DNA from: Photobacterium piscicola
GTDB lineage: Bacteria > Pseudomonadota > Gammaproteobacteria > Enterobacterales > Vibrionaceae
NCBI RefSeq assembly: GCF_900166965.1
Contig: NZ_FUZI01000002.1
Coordinates: 124,001-188,000 of the forward strand
Length of the DNA: 64,000 nt
Reading direction: 5' to 3'
Shown: in pieces, positions 37,510-45,972 of the stretch
Position numbering within the stretch: the first letter of the stretch is position 1
How the letters are laid out: each line of letters starts with the position of its first letter
Made by a program: the position numbers and the translations under genes
The notes under the pieces: generated by a model
The model's database searches: none
What the model was told of the DNA's origin: nothing
The model's input: only the letters and a program-made list of their open reading frames with translations

Positions 37510-38109
37510 TTAATTTATCGGCAGTGACCAATTCGGGTTCACTAATGATGTTAAAATATGATCCTGCCATTGGCCATTGATCAATAAATAATCTTTCGCT
37601 AACCCTTCTTGCTCAAAACCTACCGCCGTTAATACACTACCACTTTTATTATTATGTGGCATATACGCCGCCATAACGCGATGAAAATGCTTATCGATAA
37701 ATATCCATTCACATACAGCAGTTAACGCACGACGCATCACCGCTTTACCCTGATAATCTTGATCTAATGAATAACCGACATGACAGGCATAAAAAGGCGA
37801 CTTCACTAAATTACTAAAATTAATCACCCCGATAATAGTATTCGTTTCACGATGCTCAATAACAAAATAAAAAGCCATCTCGTGACGATGCAGAGTCGCA
37901 ATTTGTTCAAGACGTTGCTGCCAACCAGCTAAGCTAAAAAAAGCCTCATGCCGTAATGGCTCCCACGGCGCTAAAAAGTGACGATTACGCTGATAGTATG
38001 CTGAAATTTGTTCCGCATCTCGCGTTTCAATCAAGCGAATTTTTATATCATCAAGTACAATAGTTGATGAGCGATGTATAATTGAATGAAACAAGTACGA
38101 CCTCGACAT
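37510..38109 (-). CDS. RimJ/RimL-type GNAT N-acetyltransferase
   Basis: This acetyltransferase of about 199 residues is related to RimJ/RimL, which acetylate N termini of ribosomal proteins. Motifs: the substrate-side helix YYQRNRHFLAPWEPL, the central strands FYFVIEHRETNTIIGVINFSN, the acetyl-CoA loop LDQDYQGKAVMRRALTAV (a QGKG-like motif), and the C-terminal NKSGSVLTAVGFEQEGLAKDYL. The true target is unknown. The start is uncertain: none of the candidate ATGs has a good ribosome binding site, and the conserved part begins only near DDIKIRL. Confidence 0.82.
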   Translation of the reverse strand: MSRSYLFHSIIHRSSTIVLDDIKIRLIETRDAEQISAYYQRNRHFLAPWEPLRHEAFFSLAGWQQRLEQIATLHRHEMAFYFVIEHRETNTIIGVINFSNLVKSPFYACHVGYSLDQDYQGKAVMRRALTAVCEWIFIDKHFHRVMAAYMPHNNKSGSVLTAVGFEQEGLAKDYLLINGQWQDHILTSLVNPNWSLPIN

Positions 38110-38257
38110 GACAATGTTAATTGATATAACGCACATTTTATGAGTTTACATGATATTGAATACAAGCCGCATTCAATATTCGATATATTAGCATGTCGTT
38201 GTCTGTTACTCTTTGTCAGTCAATGTTATTAATTATTACGCCTTTAGTGAGTTATTG

Positions 38258-38752
38258 ATGTATTACGATTGTATTGAAACAGAACTGGGAAATATTATGT
38301 TGCTGGCAGATCATCAAGGTCTTCGACAACTATCAATTACGAGTCCCAGCTATAGCCCTAATGAAATATGGCAACATAACCCCGAGTTTATGGCCCCCTT
38401 CATTAGACAACTCAAAGAATACCTCATCGGCTCTAGACAAAAATTCACCTTCCCTCTTGCCCCACAAGGCACCTTGTTTCAACAACAAATATGGCATGCT
38501 ATTGCTGATATTCCCTACGGTGAAACCGTTACCTATGAGCAAATAGCCGCAAATATTGGCAATACCAAAGCAACCCAAGCAATCGGTATGGCTAAAAATG
38601 TTAATCCCATCCCCATTGTAATCCCCTGTCACCGCGTATTAAACAGTCATAACTCATTATGTGGTTATCGCTATGGCGAAGATATTGTCGCACTACTATT
38701 AGCCCTAGAGGCTGGCGACACCATCTTACTAGAAGCGCATCAGAACGATTAA
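38258..38752 (+). CDS. ogt: Methylated-DNA--protein-cysteine methyltransferase (Ogt)
   Basis: Ogt repairs O6-alkylguanine by transferring the alkyl group to its own cysteine. The 164-residue protein has the active site IVIPCHRV with Cys124, the asparagine hinge (AKNVNPIPIV) and the helix-turn-helix around PYGETVTYEQIAANIGNTKATQAIG. The length (E. coli Ogt 171) fits a methyltransferase without an Ada N-terminal regulator. The ATG at 38258 is chosen because the family begins near YYDCIETELG; the frame upstream starts only with a TTG. Confidence 0.93.
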   Translation: MYYDCIETELGNIMLLADHQGLRQLSITSPSYSPNEIWQHNPEFMAPFIRQLKEYLIGSRQKFTFPLAPQGTLFQQQIWHAIADIPYGETVTYEQIAANIGNTKATQAIGMAKNVNPIPIVIPCHRVLNSHNSLCGYRYGEDIVALLLALEAGDTILLEAHQND

Positions 38753-38790
38753 TTCAAACTCCCATCGCTTTATTGTTTATTATAAAAAAT

Positions 38791-38825
38791 AAAGAGATAG
38801 CAATGAAAGCTATCTCTTTTATTTT
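38791..38825. terminator. Bidirectional terminator between ogt and tyrR
   Basis: AAAGAGATAGC and GCTATCTCTTT pair around a seven-base loop, with AT-rich tails on both sides. It lies between convergent genes. Confidence 0.9.
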
Positions 38826-38836
38826 ACGTTTAATGA

Positions 38837-40375
38837 TCAACTGCGTTTGCTAAGCCCATATTCTCGAAGCTTATTCGCCACCGCAGTATGAGAAACCCCT
38901 AACCGTTTAGCCAATTTACGAGTGGATGGATAACTCTGATATAGATTCGATAAAATACCAGATTCGTACCGTTTCATTATTTCATCTAACGATCCCGTTA
39001 AGGTTTCTTCATTGATAACCGTACTTGACTCATTCTCAGGTAATTGCACATCCGTCGATGTCATTTCATCCCCTTCCACCTGCGTCATCGCGCGAAATAG
39101 CACGTTACGCAACTGACGAATATTACCCGGCCAAGCATATTGTTTCAGTGTGGATGCTAATTCTTCCGATAATAACGGCTTAGGTTGATGTAACTCTTGT
39201 GCAAATTGCGCTAAGAATAATTCAGCTAATGGCACAATGTCAGCAGCACGCTCACGAAGTGGTGGCACCACTAAAGCCAGTACATTCAGTCGGTAATAAA
39301 GATCTTCACGAAATGCCCCTTCAGCGACTAAATCAGGCAGTTTTTTCTGAGTTGAACAAATCACTCGTACCGATACTTTTATTTCAGCTTCTTCACCGAC
39401 ACGACGGAATGTGCCATCTTGTAGGAAACGCAGTAATTTAATCTGTAGGTGTTTTGACATTTCTCCAATTTCATACAAGAAAACAGTCCCCCCAGCCGCT
39501 TGTTCAAAAATCCCTTTCTTTGCCGGTTCATTAGCACTTTCAATACAACCAAATAACTCTGTTTCTGCCGCATTATCTGGCATAGAAATACAGTTAACGA
39601 CTAAAAATGGTTTATCACGATGCACCGAGCGTTGATGGCAAGCACGCGCCAACATTTCTTTGCCTGTACCGGTTTCACCTTGAATGAGCAAAGGTGCATC
39701 TAATAACGCCAATTTCTTTGCTTGACCCAGTAAGTGTTTAAATCGTGATGACTGCCCGATTAAATGCTCAAAACCACTGTCACCATTAATGCTTCGCATC
39801 ACTACAGGCATTTTAGCTTCAGAAAGCGATCTTAATAAAATCAACACACTAACGAGTACAGGTTCAGAGGTATCATCATTAACACAGACGGGCATAATAT
39901 CCATTTGATAATCTAACCCAGCAATAACCACAATCTCGCTATGTTTCTGAGCTTGATTTCTATCTAACCAACGGGAAAAATTAAACCCTAATAAAGTATG
40001 AATATTTTCATTAAAGAGATCATCACTACGATGACCCATTAATTGCTCGGCTGCCTGATTGGCAAAATCAACTTTACCGTTTAGATTAATAGTAAAAAAG
40101 GGATCGGGTAATGTCTGTAATAAAGCAGATAATTCAGTGTGTTCACGCTCACTGGGCATAAACTGAATTTTACGTACATCGGTAACGCCATCAAGCTGAC
40201 GGATCTGCGACATTAATTGGCTAAATTGTTCAAATTCAACTTCAGGACAATTTAAATAAATAATACCGATACGATCAATTTCAATCCCACGAAGATCAAT
40301 ATCTTGACTGGTTAAAATATCTAACAGTTCACGAGTCATGCCGACTCTATCTTCGCAAAAGACCTGTAATCTCAT
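38837..40375 (-). CDS. tyrR: Transcriptional regulator TyrR
   Basis: TyrR controls aromatic amino acid synthesis and transport genes. The 512-residue protein has an N-terminal ACT domain (MRLQVFCEDRVGMTRELLDIL), a PAS domain (about 78-140), an AAA+ domain with Walker A GETGTGKE and Walker B-like GGTVFLYEIGEM, and a C-terminal helix-turn-helix (STRKLAKRLGVSHTAVANKLREY). The GAFTGA loop needed for sigma-54 contact is absent (ESANEPAKKG in its place), as expected for TyrR, which works with sigma-70. AAGGTG precedes the ATG. The order with ycjF and ycjX matches E. coli. Confidence 0.95.
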   Translation of the reverse strand: MRLQVFCEDRVGMTRELLDILTSQDIDLRGIEIDRIGIIYLNCPEVEFEQFSQLMSQIRQLDGVTDVRKIQFMPSEREHTELSALLQTLPDPFFTINLNGKVDFANQAAEQLMGHRSDDLFNENIHTLLGFNFSRWLDRNQAQKHSEIVVIAGLDYQMDIMPVCVNDDTSEPVLVSVLILLRSLSEAKMPVVMRSINGDSGFEHLIGQSSRFKHLLGQAKKLALLDAPLLIQGETGTGKEMLARACHQRSVHRDKPFLVVNCISMPDNAAETELFGCIESANEPAKKGIFEQAAGGTVFLYEIGEMSKHLQIKLLRFLQDGTFRRVGEEAEIKVSVRVICSTQKKLPDLVAEGAFREDLYYRLNVLALVVPPLRERAADIVPLAELFLAQFAQELHQPKPLLSEELASTLKQYAWPGNIRQLRNVLFRAMTQVEGDEMTSTDVQLPENESSTVINEETLTGSLDEIMKRYESGILSNLYQSYPSTRKLAKRLGVSHTAVANKLREYGLSKRS

Positions 40376-40680
40376 TGTTTACACCTTCTTGTTATTCGTT
40401 TTTTGTGCGTAATTCATTACAGTTATCCATCGAGGATAATCTTTAACAATAGTAATAATAATCATAGTGTTAAGGTTTATAATTGAGCGTCTTAATCCAC
40501 ATAATGAAAACAATTTGTTAGTGCATACTGTCAACTATTCCTGACAGTTATGTCAGTGTGCGACGAACCTATTAATGAGTCAAGCTACGAGATCGCATCT
40601 GTACTGATTAAATATAAAAAGAGATATTTCGGTAATAAAAAAGAGAACCGAAGTTCTCTTTTTTAAGTGCTAATGCTTGA
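40376..40680. other. Spacer between tyrR and ycjF
   Basis: This 305-bp spacer holds the tyrR promoter, the ycjF terminator (40637), and an inverted repeat ACTGTCA/TGACAGT at 40527-40548 (8-base spacer) that could be an operator. A TyrR-box-like dyad overlaps the tyrR start (40367-40385) but has one base too many between half-sites. Confidence 0.5.
40637..40664. terminator. Intrinsic terminator of ycjXF (symmetrical)
   Basis: AAAAAAGAGAAC, CGAA loop, GTTCTCTTTTTT: a perfect 12-bp stem with A- and T-runs on both strands, 17 bp past the ycjF stop. Confidence 0.93.
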
Positions 40681-41712
40681 TTAACTTTTATCTTGTTTGC
40701 CTAGTTGACTTAACAAATCTCGACGAATTTCGCTTAACCTTGGTTGTTCTCCTTCCATCCACGGTAATGGACGCATAAGGTTAATCGCTTTAAGGCCTAA
40801 TCGACCAGTAAGTAAACCAACACCAACCCCTTGTGCTACTCGTGTTGACATCCGTCCAGCAAGATCCATTGAAAGCATATCCATCCCTAAATCAGCCACG
40901 ACTTCAGATGCACCAGCAAATGCCATATTGGCGAGCACTAACTTTACTAATTTAATCCGTGACCAATAACTAAGTTCAATACCATAAACAGCAGATATCT
41001 GCTCAATTAGACGAAAGTTACGCCAAGCAACGAGCAACATATCAGCTACTGCTAGCGGGCTCAACGCTACCATTAATGCCGCTTCACTGGAGTATTTTGC
41101 AACCAGTTGTCGGGCTAATTTATCTTGTTGACTCACTACCATTTGATCATAAAGTGCCAACACTTCCCGATCATTATGGGTTGCCGCTAGTGCGTGTAAC
41201 CAACGATCATAGCCATGATTATCCGTTGGAATTTGACTCAATTTAGCTAATTTCACACAAAAAGCTTTACCCGAACCAATGCCATCAGCGGTTAATAATT
41301 GATGGGCTTGATCACGTTCTGTCTGACGCTGTTTTAAACGACGTAAATTAATTAACTCACGCCCTAACGCACCGATACCTGCAACAGCAATACCGGCAAC
41401 AATGGCACTCCATCCTAATGATAACCAATTACTGGTTTGATAAGCTGTTACGACATGGTCTACTGTTTGCCAGCCCACCATCGCAGCACCAGCAACTAAT
41501 AACCCTTTAAACCAACGGTAACGGCGCTTAGGTTTAGCTGCTAAAATTTGACCAAGTGTTTGTTCACTTTCAACTTCAGCACTTTCAACGGTATCGGGTA
41601 AAAACTCGCTTTGCTGTTCAAAGTTCATCTTTACCGTTAAATCCGGTTGCTGATCACTTAATGGCTGTTGTGATTCATCAAACACTATTTTTGCTTTTAA
41701 TGGTTCTGTCAT
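40681..41712 (-). CDS. ycjF: YcjF/TIGR01620 membrane protein (Psp-associated)
   Basis: This 343-residue inner-membrane protein of the UPF0283/DUF697 group has a charged N terminus, two membrane segments (about residues 70-90 and 100-118, GLLVAGAAMVGWQTV and WSAIVAGIAVAGIGAL) and a C-terminal domain with a further hydrophobic stretch. It is coexpressed with YcjX in the Psp envelope-stress regulon in enterobacteria; the molecular role is unknown. Its start overlaps the ycjX stop by four bases. Confidence 0.9.
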   Translation of the reverse strand: MTEPLKAKIVFDESQQPLSDQQPDLTVKMNFEQQSEFLPDTVESAEVESEQTLGQILAAKPKRRYRWFKGLLVAGAAMVGWQTVDHVVTAYQTSNWLSLGWSAIVAGIAVAGIGALGRELINLRRLKQRQTERDQAHQLLTADGIGSGKAFCVKLAKLSQIPTDNHGYDRWLHALAATHNDREVLALYDQMVVSQQDKLARQLVAKYSSEAALMVALSPLAVADMLLVAWRNFRLIEQISAVYGIELSYWSRIKLVKLVLANMAFAGASEVVADLGMDMLSMDLAGRMSTRVAQGVGVGLLTGRLGLKAINLMRPLPWMEGEQPRLSEIRRDLLSQLGKQDKS

Positions 41713-43106
41713 TGCAATTTATCTCCCAAAAGATATTCCAATGCTTTATCCATTCGAATATGTGGTAAAGGTTCATCTACTTGCTGAGGTAATGGACGTA
41801 AATTAATAAAATCAAATCCATTCCTATTCCAAAAATCTTGATTAGGTAATCGTCGCGGCACATCACCAGGAAAGAATGTTTGTGCATTACCATCAATATC
41901 CGTTCCACGTAATGCTGGCACTTGTTTGCCTTGATAGTTAACAAACCCAGGTTCACTGGCTTGAATCGATGCTAAGCTAACACAATCCATGGTAATACCT
42001 TCAAACGAGGCGGTCTGCCATGCTTCATTAACTAACTGCTGTAATAATCCCACTAAGTTTGGGTGTTGCTCTGGTGTAATATGATCCGCTTTTGTTGCGG
42101 CAAATAGCACCTTATCAATCCGTGGAGCAAACAATCGACGTAACATTGAACTACGCCCATATTTAAAACTTTGCATTAATTGATCTAACGCTTGGCGCAT
42201 ATCGTTAAACGACTCATGCCCAGCATTTAGTGGTTGTAAGCAATCAACGAGTACAATTTGTCGATCAAACTTTGAGAAATGATCATTATAAAAAGCTTTC
42301 ACAACATGTTGTTGATAATACTTATAACGTTTTTTTAGCATGCCAAAATTGCTATCATCAGTGGCAGTAGCAAGTTGTTGCTCGGTGTATTTATTGGTCC
42401 ATATCATCGGGAAGAACTGCAATACTGGGGCGCCCGCTAATTCCCCTGGCAATACAAATCGCCCCGGTTGAACCCAATGTAACCCACCTTCAGCCTTGCA
42501 TTGATGCAAATAATCTGTAAATGACGCCGCGATAGTTTCAATTAACGCTTCATCAGCAGGAGCAAACGGATCAAAGTGCTCCCCCATTGCTAACCATGAT
42601 TGTGCTAATGCTAAACGCTGTCCTTTTAATACTTGTGCTTGTTGCTTAGACCAGCTAATAAAATCAAGCTCAAGTAACGGTAAATCTAATAGCCATTCAC
42701 CTGGGTAATCAATAATATCGAGGTACAGAGTTGCCGTATCTTGAAATAATTTTAATGCCCCTTTTTGCGGCTTAAAGCGCAATGCTAATCGTGTCTGGCT
42801 AACATCACTGGTTGGTTGCGGCCATGACGGTGGCGATGATAATAAAGCGTTGATCCCCTCATCATAGCCAAATTTAGGCACATGCATGTCTAACTGTGGA
42901 ACACGTTTTGAGCCCAATAAATAACCTTCTCTTACCGCAGAAAACATCGGCAAGCGAGGATTGGTACTTACGTGCAATAGCTGATTAATCAGTGAGGTAA
43001 TAAAGGCCGTTTTTCCTGCGCGTGATAAACCCGTTACCGCAAGACGCACATGGCGATCAAGGCTGCGATTAACCCATTTATTCACTTCATTGCTAATTCG
43101 ATTCAT
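41709..43106 (-). CDS. ycjX: YcjX, P-loop NTPase of the Psp stress regulon
   Basis: This 465-residue DUF463 protein has an N-terminal P-loop GLSRAGKTAF (about residues 26-35), where S/R replaces the usual residues of GxxxxGK[ST], and a Walker B-like IVLVDCLQPL. Crystal work on this family shows a GTPase-like fold with G-protein switching; its target is unknown. It forms an overlapping pair with ycjF. It lies downstream of pspC but after a strong terminator, so it may have its own promoter or depend on readthrough. Confidence 0.92.
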   Translation of the reverse strand: MNRISNEVNKWVNRSLDRHVRLAVTGLSRAGKTAFITSLINQLLHVSTNPRLPMFSAVREGYLLGSKRVPQLDMHVPKFGYDEGINALLSSPPSWPQPTSDVSQTRLALRFKPQKGALKLFQDTATLYLDIIDYPGEWLLDLPLLELDFISWSKQQAQVLKGQRLALAQSWLAMGEHFDPFAPADEALIETIAASFTDYLHQCKAEGGLHWVQPGRFVLPGELAGAPVLQFFPMIWTNKYTEQQLATATDDSNFGMLKKRYKYYQQHVVKAFYNDHFSKFDRQIVLVDCLQPLNAGHESFNDMRQALDQLMQSFKYGRSSMLRRLFAPRIDKVLFAATKADHITPEQHPNLVGLLQQLVNEAWQTASFEGITMDCVSLASIQASEPGFVNYQGKQVPALRGTDIDGNAQTFFPGDVPRRLPNQDFWNRNGFDFINLRPLPQQVDEPLPHIRMDKALEYLLGDKLQ

Positions 43107-43146
43107 TACGGTTCCTAATTAACATATATGGTTTAATAAACACCCA

Positions 43147-43182
43147 TAAAAAAAGCAGGCCTGAACCATCAGTACCTGCTTA
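43147..43182 (-). terminator. Intrinsic terminator of pspABC
   Basis: On the minus strand AGCAGG and CCTGCT pair, with an inner ACTGA/TTCAG stem, followed by TTTTTTT. It separates pspC from ycjX. Confidence 0.88.
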
Positions 43183-43224
43183 TATTGATGTTCTTTACTT
43201 AAATTCCGGCAAGTAACATCAAGT

Positions 43225-43247
43225 ACTTTAGTGTTTGACACTAAAGT
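43225..43247 (-). repeat. 10-bp hairpin over the pspC stop codon
   Basis: ACTTTAGTGT and ACACTAAAGT flank a three-base loop and include the pspC stop. It may protect the pspABC mRNA end or modulate readthrough into ycjXF. Confidence 0.6.
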
Positions 43248-43627
43248 TTATTAAATTCACGATCAACTTTAAAGGCTGATGATGTCACATAAGCTTCCAT
43301 TTTTTGAATTTGGACTTCACTACGCTCAAGTTCAGTTTCAACGTTATGCAATATCTGCTGGGGTGACTGCCCACTTTGCCACGGTTTTTGTTTGACGTTA
43401 TGTTCAGTATATTGATGTTGTTGTTCTTTACGCTGCAAAGGCATCTTATCTAAAATTAACCAAGCGGCAATATAAGCAACCGTTGCGAAAAAACCGACAC
43501 CCAATAAAAAAGCTGTCACAGCCAAAATCCGCATCAGCCAAATTTCAACACCAAAATATTCAGCCAAACCTGCACAAACACCACCCAACTTACCATTTTT
43601 AGGATCACGGTATAATGTTTTACGCAT
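43241..43627 (-). CDS. pspC: Phage shock protein C (PspC)
   Basis: PspC is the inner-membrane sensor that, with PspB, releases PspA from PspF under membrane stress. The 128-residue protein has the PspC domain (LYRDPKNGKLGGVCAGLAEYFG), one membrane segment (LAVTAFLLGVGFFATVAYIAAWLIL, about 37-61) and a C-terminal coiled coil. GGAGG eight bases before the ATG at 43627 fixes the start, which overlaps the pspB stop as TAATG. Confidence 0.94.
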   Translation of the reverse strand: MRKTLYRDPKNGKLGGVCAGLAEYFGVEIWLMRILAVTAFLLGVGFFATVAYIAAWLILDKMPLQRKEQQHQYTEHNVKQKPWQSGQSPQQILHNVETELERSEVQIQKMEAYVTSSAFKVDREFNKL

Positions 43628-43854
43628 TACTTTTGCCTCCATTGTGGCGCTTCAGCATCTAGAATTCGCTCAAGCGTAACAATCCGCTCTTGCATCACCT
43701 CTGCGCGTGCCACTAAGGTTTCTAACTTTTGATGATCCTCACCAGATAATCCCTCACCTGATTTACGCTTACTGCGGTAATGAAGAATCAACCACAGTGG
43801 CGCCACAACGATCATAAACACCACTAACGGAACACTAATAAAACCCATCGACAT
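43627..43854 (-). CDS. pspB: Phage shock protein B (PspB)
   Basis: PspB is a small inner-membrane partner of PspC. The 75-residue protein has one N-terminal TM (FISVPLVVFMIVVAPLWLIL) and a cytoplasmic coiled coil (DHQKLETLVARAEVMQERIVTLERIL). AAGGAG eight bases before the ATG at 43854 supports this start. A second ATG two codons later is also possible. It ends in a TAATG overlap with pspC. Confidence 0.93.
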   Translation of the reverse strand: MSMGFISVPLVVFMIVVAPLWLILHYRSKRKSGEGLSGEDHQKLETLVARAEVMQERIVTLERILDAEAPQWRQK

Positions 43855-43932
43855 TTGTTGTTCTCCTTTCACGCAAAGGTAATAGCACTATTCTTCTTTT
43901 GCTCTTATTGAAAAGGCAATACCTACAATTAT

Positions 43933-44601
43933 TTATTGTTGTTTTTCATTCATGCTTGCTTTTAGACGTTCAAGCTCTTTTTCAATATCATCTTGTGCTT
44001 GAAGATCAGCAAATTCTGACTCTAAGCTTTTTCCGCGTCCAAAACTATAGCTATCCGCTTCTGCTTCCATTTCATCAATTCGACGCTCATATTGTTCAAA
44101 CTTCGACATAGCTTCATCCACTTTACTGGTATCAAGCTGACGACGTACATCTCGACGAGTACCAGCCGCTTTATGGCGGGTCACTAATGCTTGTTGACGA
44201 GCACGCGTTTCTTGTAATTTACGCTCAAGTTCAGCGACTTCTAACGATAGTTTCTCAATCGTTTCATCAACTAATTTATATTCTTCATTTAGCGTTAACG
44301 CAACGTCAACCAATTTTTGTTTTTCAATTAATGCAGCACGAGCAAGATCTTCACGCCCTTTTTGAATCGCTAAACTGGCTTTTTGTTGCCAATCTGTTGA
44401 CTGTGCTTCAATAGCAGTAATACGGCGACGCAGTTCTTTTTTGTCAGCTAATGCACGTGCTGATGAAGTACGCACTTCAACCAATGTATCTTCCATTTCT
44501 TGAATAATAAGACGAATTAACTTTTGTGGATCCTCTGCCTTATCTAATAATGAATTAACGTTAGCATTTACAATATCAGCAAAACGAGAAAAAATACCCA
44601 T
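43933..44601 (-). CDS. pspA: Phage shock protein A (PspA)
   Basis: PspA binds damaged inner membrane as an ESCRT-III-like oligomer and, when free, inhibits PspF. The 222-residue protein is almost wholly coiled coil, with the amphipathic helix [20 protein letters not shown] at the N terminus and the family motif [18 protein letters not shown]. Its length equals that of E. coli PspA (222). The promoter at 44706 is of the sigma-54 type, divergent from pspF. Confidence 0.96.
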   Translation of the reverse strand: MGIFSRFADIVNANVNSLLDKAEDPQKLIRLIIQEMEDTLVEVRTSSARALADKKELRRRITAIEAQSTDWQQKASLAIQKGREDLARAALIEKQKLVDVALTLNEEYKLVDETIEKLSLEVAELERKLQETRARQQALVTRHKAAGTRRDVRRQLDTSKVDEAMSKFEQYERRIDEMEAEADSYSFGRGKSLESEFADLQAQDDIEKELERLKASMNEKQQ

Positions 44602-44705
44602 AATAAAACTCCTTGGTCAACCGTATTGAAGTTCACTCAATTAACGGTTTCTGTCATTAAACTCACAGTATATTGTTATGTGAGGTGTCATTCTTTTATA
44701 TACAT

Positions 44706-44722
44706 ATCAATTTACGTGCCAA
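44706..44722 (-). promoter_or_regulatory. Sigma-54 promoter of pspABC
   Basis: On the minus strand TTGGCACG-TAAA-TTGA matches the -24 element fully and the -12 element (TTGC) except the last base. It lies about 105 bp upstream of pspA. PspF bound between here and pspF would activate it. Confidence 0.75.
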
Positions 44723-44819
44723 TTTTTAAGCTGTTGTTTTTATAGAAAATAATAAATACCCTCGTTTTTCACCAAACAATGATATAGTGAATATAACTAA
44801 TTATTAGTGAGATTGACCA

Positions 44820-45836
44820 ATGAGAAAGACCGAAACATTAATCGGTGAATCAGACGCTTTTTTAGCCGTACTTGATCACGCATCACGGTTAGCAACACTT
44901 AACCGCCCAATACTAATTTTAGGTGAACGAGGCACTGGTAAAGAACTGATTGCACAAAGAATTCACTATTTATCAACTCGATGGGAACAACCACTTATTA
45001 GCTTAAATTGTGCCGCATTAGCAGAAGGTGTGATTGATTCAGAACTGTTTGGTCACGAAGCGGGCGCATTTACAGGCGCGAAAGGTCGACATCAGGGGCG
45101 GTTTGAACGCGCAGAAAATGGCACACTTTTTTTAGATGAACTCGCAACCGCACCAATGGGCGTACAAGAAAAGCTTTTACGCGTAATTGAATATGGTGAA
45201 TATGAACGAGTTGGGGGTAATAAAAGCTGCCAAGCCAATGTTAGATTGATTTGTGCTACCAATCAAAACTTGCCACAACTCGCAACTGAAGGAAAATTTA
45301 GAGCCGATCTATTAGATAGATTAGCCTTTGAAGTGATCCACCTTCCACCACTAAGAGCACGCATTGATGATATTCTACCGCTGGCTGAACATTATGCGGT
45401 TCGTATGTGCCGTGAGATGAACTTCAGTTATTTTGCAGGTTTTAGCTCTCAAGCCCAGCAACAACTATTAGACTATGCATGGCCTGGTAACATTCGTGAA
45501 TTAAAGAATGTCGTTGAACGTTCAGTGTTTCGTCACGCGCAGGAAGATGAAGTTATTGATACTATTGTTATCGATCCTTTTAGTACTTCATGGGATGCTC
45601 CTACACCAACCATCGAACAACCAACGGCCAAACCACAGCCAAATCAAACAGTATCAACCTTGACCTTTCCGATTGATTTACGCCAACAGCTACAACAGCA
45701 AGAAATTACGTGGATTGAACAATCTTTAGTCTTAGCTAAATTTAATCAAACAAAAGCAGCCGAGTTATTAGGGCTTAGCTACCATCAACTAAGAGGATTA
45801 ATACGCAAATATGACCTCAATGTTAATGGTGATTAA
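44820..45836 (+). CDS. pspF: Phage shock operon activator PspF
   Basis: PspF is an enhancer-binding AAA+ protein that drives sigma-54 transcription of psp. The 338-residue protein has no receiver domain. It begins with the AAA+ domain (Walker A GERGTGKE, sigma-54 loop GAFTGA intact, Walker B GTLFLDEL) and ends in a Fis-type helix-turn-helix (NQTKAAELLGLSYHQLRGLI). It is divergent from pspA and followed by sapABCDF, as in E. coli. Confidence 0.95.
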   Translation: MRKTETLIGESDAFLAVLDHASRLATLNRPILILGERGTGKELIAQRIHYLSTRWEQPLISLNCAALAEGVIDSELFGHEAGAFTGAKGRHQGRFERAENGTLFLDELATAPMGVQEKLLRVIEYGEYERVGGNKSCQANVRLICATNQNLPQLATEGKFRADLLDRLAFEVIHLPPLRARIDDILPLAEHYAVRMCREMNFSYFAGFSSQAQQQLLDYAWPGNIRELKNVVERSVFRHAQEDEVIDTIVIDPFSTSWDAPTPTIEQPTAKPQPNQTVSTLTFPIDLRQQLQQQEITWIEQSLVLAKFNQTKAAELLGLSYHQLRGLIRKYDLNVNGD

Positions 45837-45972
45837 TCAATCAAATTACACATAAAATTCAACATAATTGACGCTTTTTTGCTAATTTAATTCAAAACTA
45901 GCAGGATAACTTGGTGACCGACATGGAAAATGTTAAATTTAAAAACTTAATTTCAAATAACGCCTATTAAAT

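Noticed and set aside
40367-40385. TyrR box overlapping the tyrR start codon
   Set aside because: TGTAAA and ATTACA are separated by seven bases instead of six and the second half is imperfect. Autoregulation is plausible, but this site is not good evidence.
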